Shown: positions 32,446-44,431, numbered from the stretch's first letter. The stretch: DNA of 64,000 nt from Corynebacterium canis (GCF_030408595.1 NZ_CP047080.1:1261247-1325246); one strand, 5' to 3'. Made by a program: numbers and translations. Notes: generated by a model from the sequence alone, not told the origin.

Positions 32446-33398
32446 CGTTCGGTTTGGGGGAGATGCCCGGCACGGATATCGCGGCTGCTGCCGATGTGAT
32501 CGCGGGTGAATCGGAATTAGTGTTTCTGCCACAATTACCGGAGCGTGGCCTGGGTTCTGATGCCGTGGGGCGCACGCTGGCCCTCACCCCAGAGCTTCCC
32601 ATCGACGCCCGCACCCGCGCGTGGGTGCTTACCCCGCGCCCGCAACGTACCACCCGCCGCGTGTGGGATCGCATGGCTGCGGACCTGGATACCTGCCAAG
32701 ACGTCTGGCCCCGCCTGGACGCGCTGAAAACACAGGTGGTTGGCCCGTGGTCGCTCGCCGCATCGATCGAACTGACATCCGGGCATAGGGCGGTCACCGA
32801 TGGTGGCGCGCTCCGCGATATCACCGAAATCCTGTGCCATTCCATCGCGCGCCATTGCGAAGACTTGCGGGCCCGTTTCGATTGCCCCATTCACCTGCAG
32901 ATCGACGAACCGCTGCTGCCAACCCTGGCCTCCGGCAACCTGCCGGGGACCTCGGAGTTCGATGTGATCCCCGCGATCCCCGTCCCCGACCTCGGCGCAC
33001 GTTTGCACGATTTTTCGCAGGCGATCTCGGGTGCCGAGTCCGTCCGCCTGAACCTCGCCAACGCCGCCCCCGTGTGGCAGGCGGCCCGCGCCAGCGGCAT
33101 CGGAGCGATCAGCGTGTCCCTGCCCACGATCAAAACAACCGCGCAGCTTGATGCCCTTGGCCAGGCGGTAAGCGAGGGCACCCGCATTGGTCTTTGCCTG
33201 CCGCTGCAATCCGATGCCCGCGCCATCGCCCAGCGCATCGCCGCATTGTGGGACACGTTGGGTTTGGAGCGGACGTTGCTTACCACGGCCGTCGATATCC
33301 ACCCAACGAACTCGCGTTCCCTGCTTGCCGCGGCGGCGGCGCTGGGGACCGCCCGCACGGTGCATGGAATGCTGGTGCGGGACGCCGGGGACCTTTAG
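32439..33398 (+). CDS. MetE-like protein lacking the zinc-ligand motifs
   Basis: A 319-residue protein of the vitamin B12-independent methionine synthase C-terminal superfamily. [14 protein letters not shown] matches the strand with the family Asp-Glu pair, and [10 protein letters not shown] matches the last strand. However, the positions of the catalytic zinc ligands read VRLNLANA and HPTN, without the expected His-x-Cys and Cys. It is unlikely to be a working methionine synthase; short homologues follow mnmA in mycobacteria. GTG start overlapping the mnmA stop. Confidence 0.8.
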   Translation: MVAFGLGEMPGTDIAAAADVIAGESELVFLPQLPERGLGSDAVGRTLALTPELPIDARTRAWVLTPRPQRTTRRVWDRMAADLDTCQDVWPRLDALKTQVVGPWSLAASIELTSGHRAVTDGGALRDITEILCHSIARHCEDLRARFDCPIHLQIDEPLLPTLASGNLPGTSEFDVIPAIPVPDLGARLHDFSQAISGAESVRLNLANAAPVWQAARASGIGAISVSLPTIKTTAQLDALGQAVSEGTRIGLCLPLQSDARAIAQRIAALWDTLGLERTLLTTAVDIHPTNSRSLLAAAAALGTARTVHGMLVRDAGDL

Positions 33399-34066
33399 CT
33401 CATCATCGGCCACGCGGTATTGACCGAGCTCGGGTCTTTGCCCTGGCCCTGCAGGTAACGCCGAAAATCCGTTTGCCGCTGGTGGTGCCACACCGCCTGT
33501 GCCTCCATCAATTGGTCCGTATTCATGTTCGTCAGCTCGGGCCACAGTTTGGTTTGCTTCCACGCGATGCGGGCCGCGGCGAGGGCGTCGGAAGTCGCCT
33601 CGTGGGCGTTATCGAGCCGCACCTTATAAAACTCGCACAGGTCGGTGAGCGTGCGCCGCCCCTTGCGGTAGGGGTCCTTGGCGCGGTCGATCACAAAGGG
33701 GTCATACACCGCGCCTGTGACCAGGAAATCCTTGGTGAGCGCCCGCAGCACGGAAAGGTCGTACGCGGCGTTAAACACGATGAGTGTGAGCCCGTCCGCC
33801 CAGCCTTGCTTAATATTATTGATCGTTTCTTGGAGTACTTCGTCGTGCGGTTTGCCGTGTTCGCGCGCGTATTCGGTGGTAATGCCGTGGACTTGCGTGG
33901 CCTCTGCGGGGATTTCCACGCCGGGGTCGGCAAGCAATTCCACGGAATCGACGTTACGGCCCTGGATTTTCACCATTGCGGAGGTGACTATGCGGGCTTC
34001 CGCGGGGTTTGCGGAGGTGGTTTCGAGGTCAAAGCTGAGCATTGCGGAGGTATCAAAGTGCGCCAT
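33395..34066 (-). CDS. DEDDh 3'-5' exonuclease (DNA polymerase III epsilon-like)
   Basis: A 223-residue DnaQ-superfamily exonuclease. The acidic residues are in SFDLETTSANP, in the NAAYDLSVL helix and in the final HEATSDALAAARI (DEDDh type); VHGITTEYAREHG matches Exo loop 2. There is no extra domain, so it is a free-standing nuclease rather than a polymerase part. ATG 34066 has AGGTGG just upstream; the frame extends ten codons further without support. It converges on the MetE-like gene and diverges from ligA. Confidence 0.9.
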   Translation of the reverse strand: MAHFDTSAMLSFDLETTSANPAEARIVTSAMVKIQGRNVDSVELLADPGVEIPAEATQVHGITTEYAREHGKPHDEVLQETINNIKQGWADGLTLIVFNAAYDLSVLRALTKDFLVTGAVYDPFVIDRAKDPYRKGRRTLTDLCEFYKVRLDNAHEATSDALAAARIAWKQTKLWPELTNMNTDQLMEAQAVWHHQRQTDFRRYLQGQGKDPSSVNTAWPMMS

Positions 34067-34153
34067 GCCACCTACCTTATCCATCCGTCCAAACACCCGT
34101 AGCTGGTATTCGAAACCACGTGCACCCAGGGGAGTAGCTGTTGGGGTGGCTGA

Positions 34154-37197
<3,044 letters not shown>

Positions 37198-37276
37198 TCG
37201 GTGCTCCTTCGCACTATGTGGGGACTTCAAACAATTCCGATGTTACTCACAGACAGCGCGAAAGGTATGAAGAGTG

Positions 37277-37936
37277 CTAGTTTAATATCGATCCGATGAT
37301 CGTCCCCACATCGCCCAAGTGTTCGACTTCGCTGGCGAGGAAGTCCGGTCCGCCCGGCCGCCCAATCACCAGCACCAGGGAAGTGCCATCGATCGGGGTC
37401 GCGGCCAATGCCGAATCCAACATGGCCCAGCCCGCGGGAACCCACGGATCATGCTCGGGGGTTAACACGCAGGCGGCATCGATATGAATCGCGGGCGAGG
37501 ACCCATCGTCCGCCGGCGCGGCGGGGGAGGCCGCGATCCGACTCGACCCATCCGCAACGTCTAGTACGATCCCCCAGCCGGAGGTCATGGTCCGCGGGAT
37601 CACGGTCACCAGCTCCTGCATTGCGCGCCGCACATCGCGCCGATGCGTGGCCACTGCGGCCAGCATTTCGATTTGCCCGCGCCTATCCACGGTGCCGGTA
37701 AACGGGCGAATGGAATCCACCTCCACCCCGGGGAGCTGCTGCGCCGCCGTAATCAAACTATCGGGGAGTTTGCTGGTGGGCAGTGTAACCACAATGTCAT
37801 CGATCACCGTGCCGTCCGGCGCGTGGTGCACCACGTCTACCGATTGAATATTGCCCTCTACCACTCCGAACGCATCTGCTAATAGGCCGAGGCTTCCCGG
37901 CACATCCGGTAGGACAACGCGGATCAGGTAGGACAT
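37277..37936 (-). CDS. ACT domain-containing regulatory-type protein
   Basis: A 219-residue protein with an N-terminal ACT domain (about 3-75, [19 protein letters not shown]) and a C-terminal part (about 90-219) of unknown fold. Orthologues lie between ligA and gatC in mycobacteria and corynebacteria. ACT domains usually sense amino acids; the ligand is unknown. An AAAGGAGAG site precedes the ATG at somewhat long spacing. It is divergent from gatC. Confidence 0.85.
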   Translation of the reverse strand: MSYLIRVVLPDVPGSLGLLADAFGVVEGNIQSVDVVHHAPDGTVIDDIVVTLPTSKLPDSLITAAQQLPGVEVDSIRPFTGTVDRRGQIEMLAAVATHRRDVRRAMQELVTVIPRTMTSGWGIVLDVADGSSRIAASPAAPADDGSSPAIHIDAACVLTPEHDPWVPAGWAMLDSALAATPIDGTSLVLVIGRPGGPDFLASEVEHLGDVGTIIGSILN

Positions 37937-38111
37937 GGTTCAGTACTCTCCTTTGGCCGAGCATGGACGAATTACCTTTATGTTCTTGAACGCTTTGCAG
38001 GTCAGAATAGTTCCCGCGCATAATTCGACGGCGCGGGCCCTTATGGCCGACGCCGCCAACGCTTGCGTTAAGCTGAGTGAATCAGACACCCTAATCAAGA
38101 AGGGGATACCC

Positions 38112-38405
38112 GTGCCTGAAATTTCCCGCGATGAGGTCGCCCACCTCGCCCGCTTGGCTCGCCTTGCTCTCACTGCGGAAGAACTCGACCAATTCGCAGA
38201 TCAGATCGATGGCATTATCGCCCATGTGAGCGCTGTGGGGCAGGTCGCAGCTGAAGGGGTGGAGCCGATGAGCCACCCGCACTCAATCCACACCACCATG
38301 CGTGCCGACGTCGTGGAACCCACCCTCACTCCCGAACAAGCTCTCGATCAGGCCCCGGAAGTGGCCGAGCAACGTTTCGTCGTACCGCAAATCTTGGGGG
38401 AATAA
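38112..38405 (+). CDS. gatC: Glu/Asp-tRNA amidotransferase subunit C
   Basis: Small scaffold subunit of the GatCAB complex, which makes Gln-tRNA and/or Asn-tRNA from misacylated precursors. The 97-residue protein starts [20 protein letters not shown], the family N-terminus, and ends near VPQILGE. GTG 38112 is preceded by AAGGGGATA; the frame extends upstream to 37935 but without family character. The stop overlaps the ATG of gatA. Confidence 0.95.
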   Translation: MPEISRDEVAHLARLARLALTAEELDQFADQIDGIIAHVSAVGQVAAEGVEPMSHPHSIHTTMRADVVEPTLTPEQALDQAPEVAEQRFVVPQILGE

Positions 38406-39886
38406 TGACCAATTACCTTGTCGGTTCCAATGAACTCACGCACCTTACCGCCGCCGAACTCGCCGCAAAGATCCACACCGGCGAGGTCAGCTCCGTGGAG
38501 GTAACCCAGGCGCATCTCGACCGCATCGCCGAGATCGACGCCGATATTCACGCGTTTTTGCACGTCGGTGCGGCGGAAGCGTTGGCCGCTGCCCGCGACG
38601 TCGATACGCGTTTGGCCGCTGGTGAGGCACCAGCGTCCCCGCTGGCCGGGGTTCCGCTGGCGCTGAAGGACGTGTTTACTACCACGGACGCGCCCACCAC
38701 GTGTGCTTCGAAAATCCTTGAGGGCTATATTGCGCCGTACGACGCCACCGTAACCAAACGTATCCGCGAAGCCGGCATCCCCATTTTGGGCAAGACAAAC
38801 ATGGACGAGTTCGCTATGGGTTCGTCAACCGAAAACTCTGCCTATGGCCCCACCCGCAACCCGTGGGATTTGCAGCGCACCGCGGGCGGTTCGGGCGGCG
38901 GTTCCGCGGCAGCCTTGGCCTCCGGCGAGGCACCCTTGGCGATAGGCACGGACACCGGCGGTTCGATCCGGCAGCCGGCCGCGCTGACCAATACGGTGGG
39001 CGTAAAGCCGACGTATGGAACCGTTTCCCGCTACGGTTTGGTCGCCTGCGCTTCCTCCCTTGACCAGGGCGGCCCGACCGCGCGCACCGTCCTTGATACC
39101 GCCTTGCTCCACGAGGTTATCGCTGGTTATGACCGTTTCGACGCCACGAGTGTGGACCGCCCAGTCGCCCCCGTCGTGGCCGCGGCGAAGGAGGGCGCGA
39201 GCGGGGATCTGCGCGGCGTGCGCGTCGGCGTGGTCAAGCAATTCGACCGTGAAGGCTATCAGCCTGGCGTCCTCGAACAATTTCACAGGGCGGTCGCCCA
39301 GCTGGAGCAGCAGGGCGCCGAAGTCGTGGAAGTTGATTGCCCGCATTTCGACGACGCGCTGGCGGCGTACTACCTCATCTTGCCGTGCGAGGTTTCCTCG
39401 AACCTGGCTCGATTCGATGGTATGCGCTATGGCCTGCGGGTCGGCGACGATGGTTCGCGTTCCGCCGACGAAGTGATGGCTATGACGCGCGCCGCTGGGT
39501 TCGGTCCGGAGGTGAAGCGCCGCATTATCCTGGGTACGTACGCGCTTTCGGTTGGCTATTACGATGCCTACTATCTGCAGGCGCAGCGCGTCCGCACGCT
39601 GATCGCCCGAGACTTTGCAAATGCGTACGAGCATTGCGATGTGCTGATTTCCCCGACTACTCCCACCACGGCCTTTAAGCTGGGCGAAAAGGTGTCCGAT
39701 CCGCTGGCGATGTACAACTTTGACCTGTGCACGCTGCCGCTGAACCTCGCCGGCCTGTGCGGCATGTCGCTGCCCGCGGGCCTCGCGCCGGACACGCAGC
39801 TTCCGGTGGGCCTGCAAATCATGGCCCCCGCGTTTGCCGATGACCGCCTCTACCGCGTCGGCGCGGCGTTCGAGGCTGGCCAATAA
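38405..39886 (+). CDS. gatA: Glu/Asp-tRNA amidotransferase subunit A
   Basis: Glutaminase subunit of GatCAB, 493 residues, amidase-signature family. The Lys-cisSer-Ser triad is visible: lysine in PLALKDVF (about 82), the glycine-serine stretch [14 protein letters not shown] (about 158-171) and [14 protein letters not shown] (about 176-189). gatB is not directly downstream; the next element is a terminator, so gatB must be elsewhere. Confidence 0.98.
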   Translation: MTNYLVGSNELTHLTAAELAAKIHTGEVSSVEVTQAHLDRIAEIDADIHAFLHVGAAEALAAARDVDTRLAAGEAPASPLAGVPLALKDVFTTTDAPTTCASKILEGYIAPYDATVTKRIREAGIPILGKTNMDEFAMGSSTENSAYGPTRNPWDLQRTAGGSGGGSAAALASGEAPLAIGTDTGGSIRQPAALTNTVGVKPTYGTVSRYGLVACASSLDQGGPTARTVLDTALLHEVIAGYDRFDATSVDRPVAPVVAAAKEGASGDLRGVRVGVVKQFDREGYQPGVLEQFHRAVAQLEQQGAEVVEVDCPHFDDALAAYYLILPCEVSSNLARFDGMRYGLRVGDDGSRSADEVMAMTRAAGFGPEVKRRIILGTYALSVGYYDAYYLQAQRVRTLIARDFANAYEHCDVLISPTTPTTAFKLGEKVSDPLAMYNFDLCTLPLNLAGLCGMSLPAGLAPDTQLPVGLQIMAPAFADDRLYRVGAAFEAGQ

Positions 39887-39888
39887 GA

Positions 39889-39914
39889 AAAGGGGCCCGC
39901 TGTGGGCCCCTTTG
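39889..39914. terminator. Terminator between gatA and the small porin-like gene
   Basis: A 10-bp perfect stem (39889-39898 with 39904-39913) around GCTGT. It begins three bases after the gatA stop and 14 bases from the stop of the converging small gene, so it can serve both. Confidence 0.85.
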
Positions 39915-39927
39915 TACGAGTATTCAG

Positions 39928-40101
39928 TTATGACAGTCCAAGCAGGGAGAAGAACTGGTCCAACTGGGCCGTAACATTGTAGGAAAGCATCCCGGGCAGG
40001 CTGTTGAAGATGGTCGAACCGGTGTAGAAATCGGAGCCGATGAACGCGGCGGACCCAGCGACGGAATCGTTCACAATGTCAGAGCTGGTGGGTGGGGTCA
40101 T
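39928..40101 (-). CDS. Tiny acidic porin-like protein (PorA/PorH-class candidate), 57 aa
   Basis: A 57-codon frame with an AAGGAAAAG ribosome site before its ATG (40101). The peptide has four Asp and no Lys, Arg, His or Glu, no signal peptide and an amphipathic look; it ends SLPGMLSYNVTAQLDQFF then a short hydrophobic tail. This matches the general character of corynebacterial PorA/PorH (45-60 aa, acidic, no signal peptide, O-mycolated, forming outer-membrane channels), but I see no direct motif match. Its neighbour at 40304 shares the SY-x-V-x-AQ core, so the two look like paralogues. A terminator follows. Confidence 0.65.
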   Translation of the reverse strand: MTPPTSSDIVNDSVAGSAAFIGSDFYTGSTIFNSLPGMLSYNVTAQLDQFFSLLGLS

Positions 40102-40303
40102 GTGGCTTTTCCTTTTCTCGTATTCAGTGAAAATCGTGCAAAAGTTTCAGGCGCCCTCCCTACATCAAGGGCTGGCGATTATTGATTCTAGGGTTCGATC
40201 GCCCAAATCTACAATCGGAAATATAAATCCTCTCTGTGTCTATGTCGTGTCTCCTTACGTATTCGAATTCCGCACAACAACGTTTCGCCCCCATTTTTTG
40301 GGG
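40102..40303 (-). promoter_or_regulatory. AT-rich gap between the two small porin-like genes
   Basis: Distinctly richer in AT than its surroundings. On the minus strand TAGAAT (40191-40186) is a possible -10 box, giving the 57-codon gene its own promoter with a leader near 80 nt. GCCCC...GGGGC next to 40290-40304 may form a weak terminator for the upstream gene. Confidence 0.35.
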
Positions 40304-40504
40304 CTAGGATATGACGTAATCCAGCGGAACGAGGAATTGCGCGGCCACGCTATAGGAAAATAGCGGCATAAGATCGGAGAGGACCTGCACCCCGTGGGCG
40401 AATCTCCCCGGTGAAAACAATTCGCCCACGCCGTACGATCCGATATTCATAAGATCGATGCTGGACGGGACCGCAACGCCCACAGGATGTGCTTCATTTG
40501 GCAT
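40304..40504 (-). CDS. Tiny acidic porin-like protein (PorA/PorH-class candidate), 66 aa
   Basis: A 66-codon frame whose ATG (40504) follows a GGGAGA ribosome site at good spacing. The peptide has five acidic residues against one arginine and no lysine, no signal peptide, and the segment LSDLMPLFSYSVAAQFLVPL, which resembles SLPGMLSYNVTAQLDQF of the neighbour. Tandem pairs of such proteins are how PorH and PorA occur in corynebacteria, where the two form one heteromeric channel. The assignment rests on size, charge, pairing and taxon and needs a homology search. Confidence 0.65.
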   Translation of the reverse strand: MPNEAHPVGVAVPSSIDLMNIGSYGVGELFSPGRFAHGVQVLSDLMPLFSYSVAAQFLVPLDYVIS

Positions 40505-40580
40505 GGTTGTCTCCCTTTTCGGATCGGTTTGCTAATTTCATGCTAGCCGATCCTGAAATAATGGGAGCAAAACTATCCAA

Positions 40581-41783
40581 TTAGGTGCCTTTCACATTCA
40601 GCACCTGGCGCAGCTTGTGTTTGATTTCCACAAGCTCTTTCGAATCGGCCATGACTTGGTCGATATCCTTGTACGCGTCGGGGATTTCGTCCACCCACGC
40701 ATCGCCGGGCCGATACACGATGCCTTCCATGCGCGCGGCGAGGTCCGCCTCGGTAAAACGCCGGCGCGCTTCGGTCCGCGAGTATCGACGCCCCGCCCCA
40801 TGCGGCGCCGAGTTTAGCGCGGGCGCGAAGCCCTTGCCCTCCACCACGTAGGATGCGGTTCCCATGGATCCGGGAATCAGCGCCAAGGCACCCTCGTCCG
40901 CCCGGATGGCTCCCTTGCGGGTTAGCCACACGTCGCGCCCGAAATGGTGTTCCTTTACCGTGTAGTTGTGGTGGCAATTGATGCGCTGCTGTTCCACCAC
41001 GGCCTGCCCCATAAAGGCGGCGAGGCAGCGGGAGAACCGATCCATCATTTCTTCACGGTTCAGGAATGCGAAGTGCTGCGCCCAGTGGAGATCTCGCAGG
41101 TAGGAGTCGAATTCTGGGGTGCCTTCGACGAAGTAGGCGAGGTCCGGATTGGGCAATGGAACCCACCATTTCACCATATTGGCCTGCGCGATATCGATGT
41201 GTGCGCGGGCGATTTTGTTTCCCACGCCGCGGGAGCCGGAGTGCAGGAACATCCACACCATGTCTTCCTCGTCGAGGCAGAGTTCGATGAAATGATTCCC
41301 GCCGCCGAGGGATCCCAGCTGCTGCCGCCAGTTCGGTGAATGCTTCAGGTTCACGTCGTTTTCCCGTGCCAGGGCGTCCAATTCGCGGCAGCGTTCGTCC
41401 GCCGAGGGTTCCAGCTGCCACCGATTGTATTTCCCGGGGGAGAGCGGGATCGCGCGGATGATCGCATCGCGCAGCTTGGTCAGCTCCTTGCCTTCCAGGT
41501 CGGCGGCGCGGAATTGGGTGCGCACGCCGATCATGCCGCAGCCGATATCCACGCCGACGGCGGCGGGGATCACGGCGCCGATCGTTCCGAACACAGTGCC
41601 TACGGAAGATCCGAGGCCGGTGTGTGCGTCGGGCATGAGCGCTACGTGCGGGTATACGAACGGAAGTTTGGCGGTATCTTGCGCCTGCGCGACGGTAGAT
41701 TCCTCGATTTCGCTGGCGAAAATATGTACCTTTGGCCGGTGATTATTGATGTCTGCGATACGGGATCGCAGGTTTCGAGCCAT
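40581..41783 (-). CDS. rtcB: RNA ligase RtcB (3'-phosphate/2',3'-cyclic phosphate to 5'-OH)
   Basis: GTP- and Mn2+-dependent ligase that reseals RNA cut by endonucleases. The 400-residue protein has the metal-binding motifs GVDIGCGMIGVRT, GGGNHFIEL and HSGSRGVGNKIA and the guanylate-accepting histidine in PHGAGRRYSR. Its length is that of the short bacterial form. No RtcA, Ro60/Rsr or archease gene is adjacent. ATG 41783 has AAAGGGG six bases upstream. It has an unusual leader, described separately. Confidence 0.95.
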   Translation of the reverse strand: MARNLRSRIADINNHRPKVHIFASEIEESTVAQAQDTAKLPFVYPHVALMPDAHTGLGSSVGTVFGTIGAVIPAAVGVDIGCGMIGVRTQFRAADLEGKELTKLRDAIIRAIPLSPGKYNRWQLEPSADERCRELDALARENDVNLKHSPNWRQQLGSLGGGNHFIELCLDEEDMVWMFLHSGSRGVGNKIARAHIDIAQANMVKWWVPLPNPDLAYFVEGTPEFDSYLRDLHWAQHFAFLNREEMMDRFSRCLAAFMGQAVVEQQRINCHHNYTVKEHHFGRDVWLTRKGAIRADEGALALIPGSMGTASYVVEGKGFAPALNSAPHGAGRRYSRTEARRRFTEADLAARMEGIVYRPGDAWVDEIPDAYKDIDQVMADSKELVEIKHKLRQVLNVKGT

Positions 41784-41805
41784 GGGTTTCCCCTTTACTA
41801 ATTGC

Positions 41806-41833
41806 GGCGGGGACATAAAAAATCGCCCCCGCC
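41806..41833 (-). promoter_or_regulatory. GC-rich hairpin in the rtcB leader
   Basis: GGCGGGG (41806-41812) and CCCCGCC (41827-41833) pair around a 14-base AT-rich loop, ten bases ahead of the rtcB ribosome site (41790-41796). The T run is in the loop rather than after the stem, so it is not a standard terminator. Confidence 0.55.
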
Positions 41834-41874
41834 AGAAATGAATCCTGACTGCGAGGCGTTAACGAGCTCGTTGG

Positions 41875-41925
41875 TCAACAACCCCACAGGAAATGACGCG
41901 ATGGCAGCTGATTGAAGCGTTGCAT
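41875..41925 (-). CDS. Possible 16-codon leader peptide of rtcB
   Basis: ATG at 41925 follows an AAAGGA site at ideal spacing and opens MQRFNQLPSRHFLWGC, then TGA. It lies 92 bases before the rtcB start, with a self-complementary 12-mer (AACGAGCTCGTT) and a GC-rich hairpin between. The ribosome site is better than that of many genes here, so translation is likely; a regulatory role is inference. Confidence 0.45.
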   Translation of the reverse strand: MQRFNQLPSRHFLWGC

Positions 41926-42009
41926 GACACGTCCTTTCGTTTCTGTAGCGGGTTTCTGACCAAAACAATCAATAGCACATGGAGAATTTCCTGCCCACGA
42001 ACGGGGGTG

Positions 42010-42324
42010 CTAGCGGGCGTCGGAAAGCAAGTGCGCGGCGCCGGCAACTCCGCTGGTCACGGCGAGCACGGAGGGCCATGCACCAATCTTTTTGGCCAGC
42101 GGGTGGGACACGCCGAAAGCCGCAATATACGCGGCGGTCAACCCGGTTGCCAGCGGCAGGCCGCCCTTGTCATACCAGCTGCGTGCGGCCCAAATGCCCG
42201 CGGCGGTGAGGAGTGCGCCACCGATCGGTCGGACGCCGGTTTCGCGGGCGGTGAGCCAACCCCCGATCAGGCCCGTGGCTACTACAGGTGCGGTACGTAC
42301 TTCGGATGCATTTTTGAACTTCAT
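42010..42324 (-). CDS. Small membrane protein, function unknown
   Basis: A 104-residue protein with three to four hydrophobic segments (about 15-30, 35-48, 57-72, 80-98) and a basic N-terminus. I do not recognise the family. A -10-like TAAATT eight bases before the ATG suggests a leaderless mRNA. It is upstream of rtcB on the same strand and divergent from the B12 riboswitch. Confidence 0.7.
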   Translation of the reverse strand: MKFKNASEVRTAPVVATGLIGGWLTARETGVRPIGGALLTAAGIWAARSWYDKGGLPLATGLTAAYIAAFGVSHPLAKKIGAWPSVLAVTSGVAGAAHLLSDAR

Positions 42325-42369
42325 ATCGCACTAATTTACCTGTTTTGCTCGTTTGAACTTGCGGTGGGA

Positions 42370-42375
42370 TACAAT
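42370..42375 (+). promoter_or_regulatory. -10 box of the B12 transport operon
   Basis: TACAAT lies shortly before the riboswitch; a weak TTGCTC at 42345-42350 could be the -35 (19-base spacer). Confidence 0.5.
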
Positions 42376-42383
42376 TCTTACCG

Positions 42384-42552
42384 TCAGTGAGCTGGTCAAG
42401 GGAATCTCGGTGTGAATCCGAAACTGGCGCGCAGCGGTGATTGGGTACTACCCCCAAAATGGGATATACCACTGGCCTTGTGAAGGCTGGGAAGGTGCTT
42501 TGGGGGTGGGGTGATCCAACGAGTCCGAAAACCTGCCGGCTCTTCGCTGAGT
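42384..42552 (+). promoter_or_regulatory. Cobalamin riboswitch
   Basis: The aptamer landmarks are in order. The first is the GGGAA-x3-CGGTGTGAATCCG region with the CTG and CGC/CAGCGGTGA core (42410-42440); then GCTGGGAAGGTG (42486-42497); then a B12 box close to AGYCMGgAgACCkGCC, here AGTCCGAAAACCTGCC (42522-42537). It should lower expression of the downstream importer when adenosyl- or methylcobalamin is plentiful. The ribosome site of the first gene follows within 60 bases, so translational control is plausible. Confidence 0.85.
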
Positions 42553-42585
42553 CTTCGCCACGTCCGCGTTCGACGTGTCGGAGCA

Positions 42586-43656
42586 ATGTTGAAGGAGTTC
42601 CGTTTGTCCGGGACAGGTCTGCGTCGAAGTCTGTTCACGGTGGCGCTGTTCGTGCTGCTGCTGGTTTTGATCGCGGTGAGCTTTGTCATCTCATTGACGT
42701 TTGGTTCTGTGGATTACGCCAGTGAGGCGGTGTGGGACGTGGTATGGGCCCGTCTCAATGGCGGAAAAGGTCCTGACCAGGCAATTGATTCCATTGTGTG
42801 GGAGTTGCGTGTGCCTCGCGGGCTGCTCGCGCTGATCGTGGGCGCGGGCCTTGCGCTCGCGGGCGTCGCTATGCAAACGCTCGTGCGAAACCCGCTTGCG
42901 GACCCGTACTTGCTCGGCGTTTCCGCGGGTGCCAGCGTCGGCGCCACTGCCGTCTTAACGTTCGGCATGCTGTCCTCGCTTGGCTTGTACGCACTTTCGG
43001 GTGGCGCATTAATCGGCGCCCTCGTCGCCACCGCCACCGTGTATGCCATCACGATGGCCCAAGGAGGCTTAACCCCGCTGCGCTTGATCCTTTCAGGTGT
43101 GGTCCTTTCCTCGGCGTTTTCGGCCATGGCGAGCTTCCTTGTGTTCAAGGGTCCGGACGCCCGCGCCGCCCAAGGCGTCATGTTCTGGATGCTCGGTTCC
43201 GTGGCCGGTGCGCAATGGAACAAGCTTGCGTTGCCGTTCGCCATTGTGATTATCGGAGGGATCGCATTGATGCTGCTCTCCAATCAATTAGACGCCCTCG
43301 CCGCAGGCCCTGACACCGCCGCCGCCCTTGGCGTTCGAGTGGGTGTGCTACGCCAAGCGTTGTTCTTTATCCAGGCGCTTTTGGTCGGCGCGATGGTCGC
43401 CGTGGCGGGCGGCATCGGCTTCGTTGGTTTGGTGATTCCGCACCTAGCGCGCATGATGGTCGGTTCCCTGCATTGGCGGCTGCTTCCTATTTCCATGGCC
43501 ACGGGCGCACTCTTCTTGCTGTGGGTGGATGTGATCGCACGTATTTCCGCACCGCCGCAGGAGATTCCATTGGGTGTGGTCACCGGCGTCTTGGGTGCGC
43601 CATTGTTCCTTGTGTTGATGGGCCGCGGCCGCTACCACTTCGGAGGTCAGAACTGA
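42586..43656 (+). CDS. FecCD/BtuC-family ABC permease, B12 uptake
   Basis: A 356-residue permease with about ten helices, of the iron-siderophore/vitamin B12 family. VAMQTLVRNPLADPYLLGVSAGASVGA is the family signature near residue 90, and GGIGFVGLVIPHLARMMVG is the coupling-helix region. The cobalamin riboswitch upstream points to B12 rather than siderophore. ATG 42586 is listed, but TTG 42604 has a far better site (GAAGGAG, six bases away) and would shorten the protein by six residues. Its stop overlaps the ATPase ATG. Confidence 0.93.
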   Translation: MLKEFRLSGTGLRRSLFTVALFVLLLVLIAVSFVISLTFGSVDYASEAVWDVVWARLNGGKGPDQAIDSIVWELRVPRGLLALIVGAGLALAGVAMQTLVRNPLADPYLLGVSAGASVGATAVLTFGMLSSLGLYALSGGALIGALVATATVYAITMAQGGLTPLRLILSGVVLSSAFSAMASFLVFKGPDARAAQGVMFWMLGSVAGAQWNKLALPFAIVIIGGIALMLLSNQLDALAAGPDTAAALGVRVGVLRQALFFIQALLVGAMVAVAGGIGFVGLVIPHLARMMVGSLHWRLLPISMATGALFLLWVDVIARISAPPQEIPLGVVTGVLGAPLFLVLMGRGRYHFGGQN

Positions 43657-44417
43657 TGTTCGTAATTGATGACGTCGCGTGCGGCATCGGCAAGGCCACC
43701 ATCGTCCGCGGCATCACCTTCACCGTGGAACGCGGCACCATGACCGCCCTCGTCGGCGTCAACGGCGCAGGCAAATCCACATTATTGCGCGGGCTCGCGG
43801 GCATTACCTCCCTGCACGCCGGCTCCGTGCTTCTCGACGGCGCGCCCGTCCACGCCATGCGCCCGCGTCACCGTGCCCGCCAAATGACGCTCGTGGGGCA
43901 GGAGGAATCCCCACCCGGAGATCTGACTGTTTCCGAAATGGTGGCTCTGGGGCGCCTGCCCCACTTGAAGTCCTGGCAGCTGGGCGGCAGAGAGGAGCGC
44001 CGCATTGTTGCGGAATCCCTGGAATTGGTGGGTGTTGCGGACTTGGCCGATCGCCCTTGCGATCAGCTGTCAGGTGGCCAACGCCGCCGCGCCCTTTTAG
44101 CACGTGGGTTCGCACAGGGCACGGACCTGGTGCTGCTTGATGAACCCACCAACCACCTAGACGTGCACCACCAGTTGCATTTGCTGAAGGTGCTGCGCGA
44201 ATCCGGCCGCACCATTTTGGCCACGATTCATGACCTAGACCTTGCCGTCTCTCACTTCGACCAGGTTGTGGTGCTTCACCAGGGCACCATGCTTGCGGCG
44301 GGTGCGCCGGAGGAAGTGCTGGTCCCAGAAAACCTGCGTCGCGTTTTTGATGTGCAGGCGATGCTCGCGAAACTTCCCGAGGCTACGCGCACGCATCTCA
44401 TCGTCGATTCACTCTAA
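43656..44417 (+). CDS. ABC transporter ATP-binding protein, B12 uptake
   Basis: The 253-residue BtuD/FhuC-type ATPase of the importer. Walker A is GVNGAGKSTLL, the signature LSGGQRRRALLAR, Walker B LVLLDEPTNHLD and the switch histidine in TIHDLDLA. ATG 43656 shares one base with the stop of the permease (TGATG); longer upstream readings overlap the permease gene and are rejected. Confidence 0.94.
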   Translation: MFVIDDVACGIGKATIVRGITFTVERGTMTALVGVNGAGKSTLLRGLAGITSLHAGSVLLDGAPVHAMRPRHRARQMTLVGQEESPPGDLTVSEMVALGRLPHLKSWQLGGREERRIVAESLELVGVADLADRPCDQLSGGQRRRALLARGFAQGTDLVLLDEPTNHLDVHHQLHLLKVLRESGRTILATIHDLDLAVSHFDQVVVLHQGTMLAAGAPEEVLVPENLRRVFDVQAMLAKLPEATRTHLIVDSL

Positions 44418-44431
44418 ATAAGGAGAAACCC

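Noticed and set aside
40040-40363. A plus-strand frame of 107 codons across the small porin-like genes
   Set aside because: It is antisense to two frames with ribosome sites and shows no domain or start signal of its own.
41820-41940. tRNA or tRNA-like RNA next to rtcB
   Set aside because: A possible T-arm-like stem with a 7-base loop can be drawn, but no acceptor stem or anticodon arm pairs around it.
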